From: Lentimicrobiaceae bacterium
GTDB lineage: Bacteria; Bacteroidota; Bacteroidia; Bacteroidales; WCHB1-69
Direction: 5' to 3'
NCBI GenBank assembly: GCA_009787485.1
Contig: WQWP01000066.1
Span: 1 to 12,654, forward strand
DNA length: 12,654 nt
The notes beneath the pieces are model-generated. The model did not search any database. It was given only the letters and a program-made list of their open reading frames with translations, and had not been told where the DNA came from. Made by a program: the position numbers and the translations under genes. Of the stretch, positions 12,580 to 12,654 are shown in pieces. Each line of letters begins with the position of its first letter. The first letter of the stretch is position 1.

Positions 12580-12654
12580 ATGCGCATCATCCTAATACTC
12601 ATTAAAAAAGAGTTCCTGCAAGTGTTCCGAAACACACTGTTGATGCAAATTCTC
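12580..12654 (+). CDS. ABC-2 type transporter permease (N-terminal part, cut by window edge)
   Basis: The ATG at 12580 opens a frame reading MRIILILIKKEFLQVFRNTL and then LMQIL to the window end, 25 codons. A short hydrophobic run followed by KKEFLQVFRN is the characteristic start of ABC-2 family (YhhJ/YadH-like) permeases, in which the amphipathic KEFLQxxRN helix precedes the first transmembrane segment. Such proteins are membrane subunits of exporters for drugs, polysaccharides or unknown substrates and are usually followed by further permease or ATPase genes, here outside the window. A -7 element lies 25 bases upstream. The call rests on a short N-terminus, so the transported substrate and subfamily are unknown. 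Confidence 0.7.
   Translation, partial: MRIILILIKKEFLQVFRNTLLMQIL

Overview
The window looks like a chromosomal segment of an anaerobic member of the Bacteroidota, probably Bacteroidales-like. The evidence is a short (291-residue) RpoD-type sigma factor starting MRQL..ITKSITNR, repeated matches to the Bacteroidota -7 element TAnnTTTG (often with a TTG about 20 bases upstream), AT-rich intergenic DNA with few Shine-Dalgarno sites, an mreC-mreD pair of Bacteroidota type, and an Hcp protein with the cysteine spacing seen in anaerobes. TGA is a normal stop here: tpiA and the WYL regulator both end with it.

Layout. 1-92 (-): start of rplU (ribosomal protein L21), cut by the window edge. 93-380: AT-rich intergenic DNA with an rplU promoter and two tandem-repeat arrays. 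381-2195 (+): RpoD-family sigma factor followed closely by a TTG-started D-2-hydroxyacid dehydrogenase. 2196-2215: a perfect palindrome, probably a bidirectional terminator between convergent genes. 2228-6073 (-): a same-strand series read as hcp, mreC, mreD, tpiA. 6074-6209: a compact divergent control region with a perfect 7-2-7 dyad between hcp and a Crp/Fnr-family regulator (6210-6872, +) that carries one in-frame TGA exactly before its DNA-binding domain. 6971-8110 (+): AAA_14/DUF4143 ATPase behind a repeated, partly palindromic leader. 8136-8819 (-): zinc-less sirtuin deacylase. 8973-9416 (-): four-repeat WG protein. 9526-10278: a small mobile unit, an IS200/RAYT-type Y1 transposase bracketed by 105-base inverted repeats that each fold into three hairpins. 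10358-11146 (-): divergent family-1 uracil-DNA glycosylase. 11193-12104 (-): WYL-domain regulator. 12292-12549 (+): short winged-helix ORF, probably a gene remnant, with a 20-base duplication. 12580 to the end (+): start of an ABC-2 type permease.

How the parts relate. The clearest functional unit is hcp plus the divergent Crp/Fnr protein, which fits the HcpR-type nitrosative-stress circuit; the in-frame stop in the regulator and the placement of mreCD directly behind hcp are the unusual points. The second is the transposase with hairpin-bearing inverted flanks, where the two copies of one hairpin show compensatory base changes. The other genes look like ordinary housekeeping (rplU, sigma, tpiA, mreCD) or accessory single genes. 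I see no CRISPR array, tRNA, rRNA or recognisable multi-gene defence system. No gene-free stretch exceeds 300 bases.
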